The notes: generated by a model from the letters alone, not told the origin. 16,848 nt of DNA from Roseovarius sp. UBA6217 (GCA_002421985.1 DISF01000049.1:8232-25079); one strand, 5' to 3'. Counted from the first letter of the stretch, positions 1 to 6,908 are shown. Numbers and translations: made by a program.

Positions 1-714
1 ATGGCCTATTTCGGCGATGCCACGGCCCATGCCGCGATCCTCGGCGTGGCGCTGGCGCTTGGCTTTTCGGTATCGGTCTTTGCGGGCGCGCTGGTCATGT
101 CGCTGGTGATGGCCACGGCGGTCTCGACATTGTCGGGGCGCGGCTTTGCGATGGATACGATGCTGGGGGTGATGGCGCATTCGGCGCTTGCCTTCGGCCT
201 TGTCGGCGTGTCGTTCCTCTCGGGCGTGCGGCTCGACCTGATGGCCTATCTTTTCGGCGATATCCTCGCCGTGAGCCGCGCCGATCTGGCGGTGATCTGG
301 GGCGGCGCGGCGCTGGTTCTGGCACTGCTCCTGTGGCGCTGGCAGGCGCTCTTGACGGCGACGCTCAGCCCCGATCTTGCCCATGCCAGCGGCATTGATC
401 CCCGGCGCGAACAGATGGTGCTCACGCTGGCGCTGGCGCTGGTGGTTGCGGTGGCGATCAAGGTGGTGGGCGTGCTGCTGATCGCCGCGCTGCTGATCGT
501 TCCCGCCGCCGCCGCGCGCCCGCTCAGCACCACGCCCGAGCGCATGGCGGTGATCGCAACCCTGATTGCCGCCGCCTCGGCCTTGGGCGGGCTTGGTGCC
601 TCGTTCCGCCTTGATACGCCGACCGGCCCGACGATCGTCTGCGTGGCGGCGCTGATCTTTGCCGGGGTCATGGCCGGCAGCGTTCTGACTAAAATAGTCA
701 GAAATAACGGTTGA
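1..714 (+). CDS. znuB: Zinc ABC transporter permease ZnuB, 5' truncated by window edge
   Basis: Inner-membrane permease of the ABC-3 family (ZnuB/MntB type), which carries Zn(II) delivered by a periplasmic binding protein across the membrane together with the ZnuC ATPase. The visible 237 residues are almost wholly hydrophobic, with about six membrane segments. The opening residues MAYFGDATAHAAILG match a segment that in family members follows about 25-30 residues and a first helix, so the Met at base 1 is probably internal and the true start lies upstream. The VVGVLLIAALLIVPAAAA stretch near residues 153-171 is typical of the family. The stop is TGA at 712-714. The last codons carry a palindrome (683-703) that probably serves the next gene. 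Zn specificity over Mn is inferred from overall similarity; znuA, znuC and zur are not in view. Confidence 0.88.
   Translation: MAYFGDATAHAAILGVALALGFSVSVFAGALVMSLVMATAVSTLSGRGFAMDTMLGVMAHSALAFGLVGVSFLSGVRLDLMAYLFGDILAVSRADLAVIWGGAALVLALLLWRWQALLTATLSPDLAHASGIDPRREQMVLTLALALVVAVAIKVVGVLLIAALLIVPAAAARPLSTTPERMAVIATLIAAASALGGLGASFRLDTPTGPTIVCVAALIFAGVMAGSVLTKIVRNNG
683..703. promoter_or_regulatory. Perfect 9-bp-arm palindrome with TGA-N9-TCA core, likely iron-responsive operator
   Basis: The arms TTCTGACTA and TAGTCAGAA flank a 3-nt AAA centre. The core at 686-700 fits TGA-N9-TCA, the iron-responsive operator (IRO) pattern described for RirA in rhizobia. A second, imperfect copy (TGA-N9-TCG) lies at 712-726 and overlaps a TTGACT -35-like hexamer at 711-716. 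The site is AT-rich inside GC-rich coding DNA and sits about 70-90 bp before an Fe(III)-binding protein gene. No T-run follows on the plus strand, so it does not look like a terminator. The protein that binds it (RirA, or an IscR- or Fur-type regulator) is inferred, not shown. Confidence 0.55.
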
Positions 715-774
715 CTGTTATTGTCGGATTTGTGAGACATATCCGCGCAACCCACCCGGACAAACGGAGCCGCC

Positions 775-1791
775 ATGACCCCGATCAAGACCCTTCTCGG
801 CGCAACCGCGCTTATGGCGCTTGCCGCCCCCGCCTTCGCTCAGGAGGTCAACCTTTATTCCAGCCGCCATTACGACAGCGACGACGCGCTCTATACCGCC
901 TTCACCGAGGCGACCGGCATCAAGGTCAACCGCATCGAGGCCGAGGCCAACGAATTGATTCAGCGGATGAAGGCCGAGGGGGCCAACAGCCCGGCGGATG
1001 TGTTCATGACCGTGGATGTGGGCAATATCGGACGCGCCGAGGCGGAAGGCCTGCTCCAGCCCTTCGCATCCGACATCATCGAGGCGAATGTGCCCGCCCA
1101 TTTGCGCCACCCCGACAATCTCTGGACCGGGCTGTCACAGCGCGCGCGGATCATCTTTTACGCGCGTGACCGCGTGGAAAACCCGCCGCAGACCTACGAG
1201 GCGCTCGCCGATCCGGCCTATAGGGGCCAAATCTGCATCCGCTCCTCGTCGAATGTCTACAACCAGTCGCTGATGGCCTCGATCATCGAGAACAACGGCG
1301 AGGCCGCAGCACGGGATTGGGCCGAGGGCGTTGTCGCCAATATGGCGCGCCCGCCGCAGGGCGGCGATACCGACCAGTTGCGCGGGCTGGTCTCGGGCGA
1401 GTGCGACATCGCGGTGGCCAATACCTATTACTTCGCGCGTGGCCTCGCAAGCGAGGTAAGCGGGCTGAGCAGCGGTATCGACGGGATCGGCTGGGTCTGG
1501 CCCAATCAGGACGGGCGCGGCGCGCATGTCAACCTCGTGGCAGCGGGCATCGCGGCGCGTGCCCCCAACAAGGCCGAGGCAACCGCGCTGCTGGAATTCC
1601 TCGTCGGCGAGGCCGCGCAGAAGCAGTTCGCCGAGGCCAACAACGAATACCCGGTGCTGGCCGGGGTCGCGCCCGACGCGCATGTGACCGCGATGGGCGA
1701 TTTCAAACCCGATACCGAAACGCCGACCGCGTCTTTCAGGGATCATGTCGTCGCGGCACAGACCATCTTCAACGCGGTCGGTTGGGATTGA
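775..1791 (+). CDS. fbpA: Fe(III) ABC transporter periplasmic substrate-binding protein (FbpA/FutA type)
   Basis: A periplasmic ferric-iron receptor of the COG1840 family that hands Fe(III) to an inner-membrane ABC permease. It has a clear Sec signal peptide with cleavage expected after AFA (about residue 22). Candidate iron-ligand positions are the YSSRHYDSD block (residues 28-36) and the paired tyrosines Y218-Y219 in NTYYFARG, a hallmark of FbpA/FutA proteins. The length of 338 aa is normal. The ATG at 775 follows GGAG (766-769) by 5 nt. The gene stands alone: its permease and ATPase are not downstream, where a convergent OmpA-family gene follows, and the upstream neighbour is a zinc permease. 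Control by iron is likely from the palindrome at 683-703. Confidence 0.88.
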   Translation: MTPIKTLLGATALMALAAPAFAQEVNLYSSRHYDSDDALYTAFTEATGIKVNRIEAEANELIQRMKAEGANSPADVFMTVDVGNIGRAEAEGLLQPFASDIIEANVPAHLRHPDNLWTGLSQRARIIFYARDRVENPPQTYEALADPAYRGQICIRSSSNVYNQSLMASIIENNGEAAARDWAEGVVANMARPPQGGDTDQLRGLVSGECDIAVANTYYFARGLASEVSGLSSGIDGIGWVWPNQDGRGAHVNLVAAGIAARAPNKAEATALLEFLVGEAAQKQFAEANNEYPVLAGVAPDAHVTAMGDFKPDTETPTASFRDHVVAAQTIFNAVGWD

Positions 1792-1874
1792 TGCGGGCCT
1801 GATCCGGGCGTGACCGGGCCGAGGGCGGCGAAGATAGCCCCAGGCTGTCAGGGCCAATCGGCGGCAAGCGGCTG

Positions 1875-1921
1875 AAAATCCTGCGCGACCCCCTCCGAAA
1901 CGTGCCCGCGGTCGCGCAGGA
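1875..1921 (-). terminator. Intrinsic terminator of the minus-strand cinA-like...ompA operon
   Basis: A perfect 12-bp inverted repeat (TCCTGCGCGACC at 1879-1890 and GGTCGCGCAGGA at 1910-1921) surrounds a 19-nt loop. Read on the minus strand it begins 11 bases after the OmpA-family stop codon, and the stem is followed at once by TTTT (1878-1875). No T-run follows in the plus direction, so it fits the minus-strand operon better than the iron-binding protein gene that converges on it. Confidence 0.7.
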
Positions 1922-1931
1922 ACAGCCCGCT

Positions 1932-2861
1932 TCAGTTGAGAAGCACCGCCTCGACCCGGCGATTGGCGTCGCGCCCCTCGGGCGTATCATTGGCCGCGAT
2001 CGGCGCGAGATAGCCGACGCCATGCGCCTCGATCCGCGCGCCCGCCACCGCGTGATCGGCCATGAGGCGCGCGCGCACCGCCTCGGCGCGCGCGCGTGAC
2101 AGCGCGATATTTATGTCGAGCGGGCCCACAGTGTCGGTATGGCCCACCAGCGCGATCCGCGCCTCGGGGTTATCGGCGAGAAACGCCGCCAGCGCCACAA
2201 GATCGACATGCGGCCCCCGCCCCAGAACCGCCTCGCCCGAGGCAAAATCGAGCCCCGCAAGCACCACATGCCCCGCCTGCCGCAATCGTTCCGCCAGCGT
2301 CTCGGCGGGGGCTTGCGGCACCACGGGCACCGGGGCCACAGCCTCGGGCGCGGCCGTCCCCGCAGCCTCTGCCGGGCCGACATGGGTCAGTTGCACATAG
2401 CCCCGCTCGCCCGCGCGGCTGACGAACAGCATCACATGCTCTGCCGCCTCGCCCACGCCGCGCCGCGCCAGCAAGTAGCGGTAATCGAAGAGGTTCACGA
2501 ACATCGCTGGCGCAGGCAGCACCGGCACCGCAAAGCGAAAGACAAAGCCGCCGCACTCCTCTGAGGCGCAGGTGAAAAGCACCTCCCACCCGGCTTTTTG
2601 CAGCGCGTCACGCAGCGGGGCCATGCGTGCCAGCGTGCCCTGCCCGCGATCGGGCAGCCGCCACGCCCGGCTGGTGATCTGCCCGTCAAGGCGCAGTCGC
2701 GGCACCGCCCCCCCTGCCAGAACGCCCTGCGGCAGATGCACCGTGTCGGCGGGGTGGATCACCTCTGCCGTGCGCTCTGCCCCCTCGGGCAGCGGCAGAT
2801 CCTGCGCCGAGACCGCCCCGGCAAGCAGCGCCACCACCGCCGCCGCCCGCCCCGCGTGCAT
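1932..2861 (-). CDS. OmpA-family envelope protein with DUF4892-like N-terminal half
   Basis: A 309-aa exported protein. It has a signal peptide (cleavage expected after VSA, about residue 19), then an N-terminal half (about 20-160) with LDGQITSRAWRLPDRGQ and GWEVLFTCASEECGGF, which resembles DUF4892. An Ala/Pro-rich linker covers about 161-187 and a C-terminal OmpA peptidoglycan-binding domain about 197-309. In the OmpA domain GHTDTVG (240-246) and the LSRARAEAV stretch (254-262) supply the usual Asp and Arg that grip diaminopimelate. There is no N-terminal beta-barrel, so it probably tethers an envelope function to the cell wall. The start at 2861 lies 1 nt beyond the stop of the peroxidase gene, with only a weak ribosome site, suggesting translational coupling. 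A terminator follows the stop. The DUF4892 assignment is from memory of the family pattern. Confidence 0.8.
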   Translation of the reverse strand: MHAGRAAAVVALLAGAVSAQDLPLPEGAERTAEVIHPADTVHLPQGVLAGGAVPRLRLDGQITSRAWRLPDRGQGTLARMAPLRDALQKAGWEVLFTCASEECGGFVFRFAVPVLPAPAMFVNLFDYRYLLARRGVGEAAEHVMLFVSRAGERGYVQLTHVGPAEAAGTAAPEAVAPVPVVPQAPAETLAERLRQAGHVVLAGLDFASGEAVLGRGPHVDLVALAAFLADNPEARIALVGHTDTVGPLDINIALSRARAEAVRARLMADHAVAGARIEAHGVGYLAPIAANDTPEGRDANRRVEAVLLN

Positions 2862-2862
2862 C

Positions 2863-3438
2863 CTAGCGCGCCTGCGCGTGGTATTCGGCGTTGGGCTCCA
2901 TCCCCGTGGCAGAGGCCACCCGGTTGGACATGTTGAAAAAACCCGTCACATTGGCGATGTCCCAGATATCGCGATCCGTGAATCCATGATCGCGCAGGGC
3001 CTGCCGGTCGGCCTCCTCTACGGTGGCGCTGGCCTGCGTCACCTTCGCCGCGAAATCGAGCATCGCGCGCTGCCGTGGCGAGATATCCGCCACGCGGTAA
3101 TTCATCACCAGCGCCTCGCCCAAGGCCGGATCGCCCGAAAGCGCCCGCACCGTCGCGCCATGGGCCACCTGACAATACCAGCAGCGGTTGATGGAACTGA
3201 CCACCACGGCGATCATCTCGCGCTCCAGTTTCGTGAGCCCCGAGGGCACCAGCATCAACATGTTGTAAAGCGCGGTAAAGGTGTCGAGTTTCTCGATATC
3301 GAAGGCGTGCGCGCGCAACACATTGGGCACGAGACCCAGCTTTTCCTCGCAGATCCTGAAATATCGCGCGGTCGCTTCGGGCAGCGGATCGACCGGCGGC
3401 AGGTCAAGCGCGATGGGTTGGTCATTCTTTTGGGTCAT
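2863..3438 (-). CDS. Peroxidase-related enzyme, AhpD/carboxymuconolactone decarboxylase family
   Basis: A 191-aa all-helical protein of the AhpD-like 'uncharacterised peroxidase-related' group. The active-site motif CWYCQVAHG gives C86, C89 and H93, the CxxC...H arrangement that reduces hydroperoxides in AhpD-type enzymes. The conserved EREMIAVVVSSIN run before it and DRDIWDIANVTGFFNMSNR near residues 154-172 also match this group. The length is typical and no signal peptide is visible, so it should act in the cytoplasm. It begins 3 bases after the GNAT stop, and its own TAG lies one base before the ATG of the OmpA-family gene. The physiological reductant and substrate cannot be told from sequence. 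Confidence 0.85.
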   Translation of the reverse strand: MTQKNDQPIALDLPPVDPLPEATARYFRICEEKLGLVPNVLRAHAFDIEKLDTFTALYNMLMLVPSGLTKLEREMIAVVVSSINRCWYCQVAHGATVRALSGDPALGEALVMNYRVADISPRQRAMLDFAAKVTQASATVEEADRQALRDHGFTDRDIWDIANVTGFFNMSNRVASATGMEPNAEYHAQAR

Positions 3439-3441
3439 GGC

Positions 3442-4161
3442 TCACTCTTTCTGGCGATAATGATAGGTGCCCGCGATGCGAAAGCCCATCGCGGCATAAA
3501 GCGCGTTCGCGCCTGCGTTCTCTTGGGTGCAGATCGCCGCGAGGTGCCGCGCGCCCTGCGCCTCGGCCCAGAGCGCGGCCTGCACCATCATCAGCCGCCC
3601 CATCCCCGCGCGCCGGTGCCCGGCACGCACTTCGAGCGCGTGCACCATCGCGATACCGTCATGGATCGCGGCAAAGCCGGCGGCGGCGGGTTGATCCCTC
3701 AGCCGCCCCAGAAGCCCGGTTTTAGGGCCTTTCACCCGCGCCATCACCGCCACGCGCGCCGCACCGATCCCGCCCTCGGCCCAGATTTCGCGCATGATTT
3801 CAAGCGGCTCCCACACGGCAAAGGTAGAGACACGCGGCGGCATCTCGCCGGTCAGCGCGGCGACCTGTGCCAAATGAAGCGTCACCGGGTCCACCACCTC
3901 ATAGCCGCGCGCCGCAAGCATCGCGTCAAGCGCGCCCTGACCCGCGCGAAGCTGAAACAGCGGGGTCTGCCCGCGCGCGCGCATCACCGCCTCGGCCCGG
4001 TCGATATCCTCGAGCGTCACCGCGCCCGTCACCGTCGCCGCCGACACCCGCTTGCCACCGCCCGCACCATCGCGGATCGTCACCGGGCCAATCACCTCGG
4101 TTGCGGCGGGGGGCCATGTTGCCTCGGTCGCCGAATAAAGCGTATGGATATCAGGGGTCAT
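3442..4161 (-). CDS. GNAT-family N-acetyltransferase
   Basis: A 239-aa protein with a C-terminal GNAT fold. The acetyl-CoA pyrophosphate loop is RRAGMG (183-188), followed by the helix LMMVQAALWAEAQGARHL, and the family's closing NAGANALYAAMGFRIAGTYHYR lies at 215-236. The N-terminal 110 residues look like a degenerate first GNAT half (QTPLFQLRAGQGALDAMLAARGYEVVDP), a common layout in this group. Its ATG overlaps the TGA of the CinA-like gene (ATGA, 4158-4161), implying translational coupling. The acetyl acceptor is unknown; neighbours suggest no specific substrate. Confidence 0.85.
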   Translation of the reverse strand: MTPDIHTLYSATEATWPPAATEVIGPVTIRDGAGGGKRVSAATVTGAVTLEDIDRAEAVMRARGQTPLFQLRAGQGALDAMLAARGYEVVDPVTLHLAQVAALTGEMPPRVSTFAVWEPLEIMREIWAEGGIGAARVAVMARVKGPKTGLLGRLRDQPAAAGFAAIHDGIAMVHALEVRAGHRRAGMGRLMMVQAALWAEAQGARHLAAICTQENAGANALYAAMGFRIAGTYHYRQKE

Positions 4162-4880
4162 GCCGGGAACATCCCCGCCAGTTCGGCCATTGCCGCATCC
4201 ACCCGCGCGCCATCGCTCCCCCGGATCACGATATTCGCGCCGTAACAGCCATCGCGGATGAATGGATAAGAGCCGATGGAGAGGTCAGGATACCGCCCCG
4301 CAAGATCAGAGAGCGGCGCGGCGATATCGCCCTCGCCGCGCCAGATCTCGTAGCTTTGTGACAAAAGCGGCGCGCCGCCGGTCAGTGTCGGCAGCACCGA
4401 GGCCACCATCGCCTCGAATATCTGGGGAACCCCGGCCATCACATGCACGTTCTCGATGGTAAAGCCCGGTGCCGCGCTGATCGGGTTTTCAATAAGCGTC
4501 GCGCCCTCGGGGATGCGCGCCATGCGCAGCCGCGCGGCGTTGAGCTCTTGCCCGCGCGCGTCGTAATGCGCGGCCAGGATCGCGCGCGCGTCATCGCGCA
4601 CGCCGATGGGCCGGCCAAAGGCGCGCGCCACCGCCTCGGCGGTGATGTCGTCATGCGTCGGGCCGATCCCGCCCGAGGTAAACACCACGTCATGCCCCGC
4701 GCTCAGCGCCCGCACCGCCGCGACGATCGCGGCCTCGTCGTCATGCACCACGCGCACCTCGCTCAGGTCGATCCCCACGCGGGTGAGTTCGCCCGCGAGA
4801 TAGTGCATGTTGGCATCGCGCGTCCGCCCCGAGAGGATTTCATCCCCGATGACAAGCATGGCGGCGGTGGGGTTGGGCAT
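4158..4880 (-). CDS. CinA N-terminal-type (MoCF-domain) protein, stand-alone
   Basis: A 240-aa protein of the COG1058 competence/damage-inducible CinA N-terminal family, with a molybdopterin-binding (MoCF) fold. LVIGDEILSGRTRDAN (9-24) and TSGGIGPTHDD (68-78) are the signature blocks. The C-terminal nicotinamide-nucleotide amidase domain of full-length CinA is absent, as in many alphaproteobacterial stand-alone copies; members of this domain family have been linked to ADP-ribose pyrophosphatase activity. I chose ATG 4880 over an in-frame start at 4904 because AAGGAG lies 6-7 nt before it and a sigma70-like promoter lies just upstream. It is the first gene of the four-gene minus-strand operon. 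Confidence 0.85.
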   Translation of the reverse strand: MPNPTAAMLVIGDEILSGRTRDANMHYLAGELTRVGIDLSEVRVVHDDEAAIVAAVRALSAGHDVVFTSGGIGPTHDDITAEAVARAFGRPIGVRDDARAILAAHYDARGQELNAARLRMARIPEGATLIENPISAAPGFTIENVHVMAGVPQIFEAMVASVLPTLTGGAPLLSQSYEIWRGEGDIAAPLSDLAGRYPDLSIGSYPFIRDGCYGANIVIRGSDGARVDAAMAELAGMFPA

Positions 4881-4909
4881 AGCACTCTCCTTGCAGCTCA
4901 ACAAGCGCT

Positions 4910-4938
4910 GTTATAGGCCCTGCCCACCCGGTTTCCAA
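4910..4938 (-). promoter_or_regulatory. Sigma70-like promoter of the cinA-like operon
   Basis: On the minus strand TTGGAA (4938-4933; 4 of 6 to the -35 consensus) and TATAAC (4915-4910; 5 of 6 to the -10 consensus) are separated by exactly 17 nt. Transcription would start near 4903, leaving a short leader that carries the AAGGAG ribosome site before ATG 4880. The rest of the 4881-5113 gap holds the map leader, including a 6-bp GC hairpin with tetraloop at 4961-4976 and a GGCACCG/CGGTGCC pair (4996-5002 / 5033-5039) of unknown meaning. Confidence 0.5.
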
Positions 4939-5113
4939 GCCCCCCTCCTGCGCACGATATGCCCGCGCTTGCGGGCCGATTCCCGGCGAGAAACCGGCAC
5001 CGCCACGGCCGCTTGCGGTATCACAATCCGGTCGGTGCCACCGCGCGCCTCTGGCCCTTGCGGGCAAACCGGCGTAGATAAAGCCAAAACCGGGGAAACT
5101 GACGAGGCATGAC

Positions 5114-5986
5114 GTGAAACAGACACATCCGGGACGCACCACGCGCGACGGCATCCGCATCCATGAGGCGGCGGATTTCGCCGGGATGCACGCCGCGGGG
5201 CGGCTGGCCGCGCAAATCCTCGACGAGATCGCCGAGCATGTCTTTGTCGGCCAGACCACCGGGGCCATCGACAAGCTGATCGAGGACAAGATCACCGCCG
5301 CCGGGGCGAAATCGGCCACGATCGGCTACAAGGGCTATCGCCACGCAAGCTGTATCAGCGTCAACCATGTCGTGTGCCACGGCATCCCCGGTGCCCCGAT
5401 CCCCAAAAGCGGCGGCGAGACGATCTCGCGCGATCTCGAAAAACGCCGCGCCGATGACGTGCTCCGCGATGGCGACATCCTCAATATCGACGTGACGGTG
5501 ATCGTCGATGGCTGGTTCGGCGATACCAGCCGGATGTATGTGGCAGGCCGCCCCTCGCGCAAGGCCGAGCGGCTGATCGAGGTCACCCATGACGCACTCA
5601 TGAAGGGGATCGAGGCGGTGCGGCCGGGGGCCACTTTCGGCGATATCGGCCACGCGATTCAGGCCTATGTCGAGGCGCATCGCATGTCGGTGGTGCGCGA
5701 TTTCTGTGGCCACGGCCTTGGCCGGGTGTTTCACGCGCCGCCCAATGTGCTGCATTACGGGCGCGCGGGGGCGGGGCCGGTGCTGGAAGAGGGCATGTTC
5801 TTCACCATCGAGCCGATGGTCAATCTGGGCCGCGCCGACACCGAGGTTCTGGGCGACGAATGGACGGCCGTTACCCGCGACAAATCGCTCTCGGCGCAGT
5901 TCGAGCATTCCATCGGGGTGACGGCGCAGGGGGCCGAGATATTCACCCTCTCGCCTTCGGGTCGCTTTCGCCCGCACTTTGGCTGA
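5114..5986 (+). CDS. map: Type I methionine aminopeptidase
   Basis: Removes the initiator Met from nascent proteins in the cytoplasm, using two divalent metals. All five metal ligands are present: D126 and D137 (ILNIDVTVIVDGWFGDTS), H200 (CGHGLGRVFHAPP), E233 (FTIEPM) and E264 (SAQFEHSIG), along with the substrate-binding H89 (VVCHGIP). The length of 290 aa is longer than the usual 250-275, mainly because of a polar insert of about 19 residues between H89 and D126 (roughly 97-116, KSGGETISRDLEKRRADD). The start is GTG at 5114, with GAGG at 5104-5107 correctly spaced. The ATG at 5109 cannot be the start because it reads ATG-ACG-TGA. Confidence 0.95.
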   Translation: MKQTHPGRTTRDGIRIHEAADFAGMHAAGRLAAQILDEIAEHVFVGQTTGAIDKLIEDKITAAGAKSATIGYKGYRHASCISVNHVVCHGIPGAPIPKSGGETISRDLEKRRADDVLRDGDILNIDVTVIVDGWFGDTSRMYVAGRPSRKAERLIEVTHDALMKGIEAVRPGATFGDIGHAIQAYVEAHRMSVVRDFCGHGLGRVFHAPPNVLHYGRAGAGPVLEEGMFFTIEPMVNLGRADTEVLGDEWTAVTRDKSLSAQFEHSIGVTAQGAEIFTLSPSGRFRPHFG

Positions 5987-6107
5987 GTGCGCTGCGCGCG
6001 GCAAGCGGATCGGCGCGCATTCCGCGATGATCGCAGAAGTGGATTCCGTTCCCTGCGCAACCGCGCTATGCTGCGCGGGTACAACACAAGATGGAGTGAT
6101 AACCACC

Positions 6108-6374
6108 ATGACACGCGCAACCATCCTCGGCGGCCTCGCAGGCCTGATGCTCGCAGGCTGCATCGACACCTCGGACAACCGCGAACTGACCGGCGCGGCT
6201 ATCGGCGCGGGCGTGGGCCTCATCGGGGCCACCGTGTTTGACGCCAACGCCGGATGGACGGTGCTATCGACCCTCGCAGGGGCCGCTGCGGGCACGCTCA
6301 TTGCGCGCAACACGCGCACCAACGAATGCGCCTATTCCAACGGCGACGGCACCTATCGCACCGTGCCCTGCTGA
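6108..6374 (+). CDS. Small glycine-zipper outer-membrane lipoprotein
   Basis: An 88-aa lipoprotein. The signal peptide ends in the lipobox LAGC, with C18 as the lipidated residue. It is followed by Asp (an Ile-Asp pair comes after the Cys) and a glycine-zipper stretch (GAAIGAGVGLIGATVF, GAAAGTLIA), as in 17-kDa-antigen-like and osmotically inducible lipoproteins. The mature C-terminus (NECAYSNGDGTYRTVPC) ends in Cys and carries a second Cys, so a disulfide is possible. I chose ATG 6108 over the in-frame start at 5979 because only the later start gives a proper signal peptide; GGAG at 6093-6096 is a rather distant ribosome site. Function beyond envelope association is unknown. The stop codon lies in a tandem duplication. 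Confidence 0.75.
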   Translation: MTRATILGGLAGLMLAGCIDTSDNRELTGAAIGAGVGLIGATVFDANAGWTVLSTLAGAAAGTLIARNTRTNECAYSNGDGTYRTVPC

Positions 6375-6403
6375 GGGCACCGATCGCACTGTGCCCTGCT
6401 GAG
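6348..6403 (+). repeat. 28-bp tandem duplication across the lipoprotein stop codon
   Basis: Two adjacent 28-bp copies (6348-6375 and 6376-6403) differ at only two positions. The first copy encodes the last eight residues (GTYRTVPC) and the stop; the second is now 3' untranslated. Each copy contains GGCAC and GTGCC arms, so the RNA could form tandem hairpins, the second extended to GGGCAC/GTGCCC (6375-6380 / 6391-6396). Downstream of it is an 8-bp GC stem (6410-6417 / 6423-6430, 5-nt loop) next to the convergent queF stop. None of these is followed by a T-run, so a terminator role is possible but unproven. Confidence 0.75.
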
Positions 6404-6430
6404 AGTGGCGGGCGCGGGCCTGCCGCGCCC

Positions 6431-6895
6431 CTACCCCCGCCCGCGATAGGGCGGAACGCCCTGATCGGGCAGCCAGACGCCCTCGGGCGCGGGGCCCGTT
6501 TGCCAGAACACGTCGATCGGGATGCCACCGCGCGGATACCAATAACCGCCGATCCGAAGCCATTGCGGCGAAAGGAACTCCACCAGCCGCCGCGCGATGG
6601 TGATCGTGCAATCCTCGTGGAACGCGCCGTGATTGCGGAAGCTGGTGAGGTAGAGCTTGAGCGATTTGCTCTCCACCAGCCACGCGCCCGGCACGTAATC
6701 AATCACCAGATGCGCGAAATCGGGCTGCCCGGTCATCGGGCAGAGCGAGGTGAACTCGGGCGCGGTAAAGCGCACCGCATAGGTCACGTCGCCTTGCGGA
6801 TTGGCGACGCGTTCCAGCTCTGCCTCTTCGGGGCTTTGCGGCACCCTTGTTGCGCCGCCCAGCTGCTTCAGACCCTGATAGATGTTCTCGGCCAT
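6431..6895 (-). CDS. queF: NADPH-dependent 7-cyano-7-deazaguanine (preQ0) reductase, type I
   Basis: Reduces the nitrile of preQ0 to the amine of preQ1, the last free-base step before Tgt inserts preQ1 into tRNA. It is a 154-aa unimodular (B. subtilis-type) T-fold enzyme. The catalytic Cys is C52 in EFTSLCPMTGQPDFA, with D59 as the proton donor. The QueF signature ESKSLKLY lies at 75-82 and the FHE motif at 92-94. It is the last gene of queCDEF; the ATG at 6895 has a strong GGAG site 7 nt upstream, 13 bases past the queE stop, so it is less tightly coupled than the other three genes. It should follow the riboswitch control at the operon head. Confidence 0.95.
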   Translation of the reverse strand: MAENIYQGLKQLGGATRVPQSPEEAELERVANPQGDVTYAVRFTAPEFTSLCPMTGQPDFAHLVIDYVPGAWLVESKSLKLYLTSFRNHGAFHEDCTITIARRLVEFLSPQWLRIGGYWYPRGGIPIDVFWQTGPAPEGVWLPDQGVPPYRGRG

Positions 6896-6908
6896 CGCCC
6901 TTCTCCTT

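Noticed and set aside
2572..4245. A 557-codon open frame on the plus strand
   Set aside because: It is Arg/His/Pro-rich without any family motif and lies wholly opposite the AhpD-like, GNAT and OmpA-family genes, which have clear domains and coupled starts. It is a shadow of GC-rich codon use.
4961..4976. GCCCGC-GCTT-GCGGGC hairpin as a terminator or riboswitch
   Set aside because: It lies between divergent gene starts, has no T-run on either side and matches no aptamer I know; kept only as a note on the map leader.
5021..6322. A 433-codon open frame on the minus strand opposite map
   Set aside because: It has no recognisable domain, has shadow-type composition, and covers a gene with all methionine aminopeptidase ligands intact.
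6410..6430. GC-rich 8-bp hairpin as a confirmed bidirectional terminator between the lipoprotein and queF
   Set aside because: The stem is strong and well placed, but there is no T-run in either direction, so I mention it only within the repeat entry.
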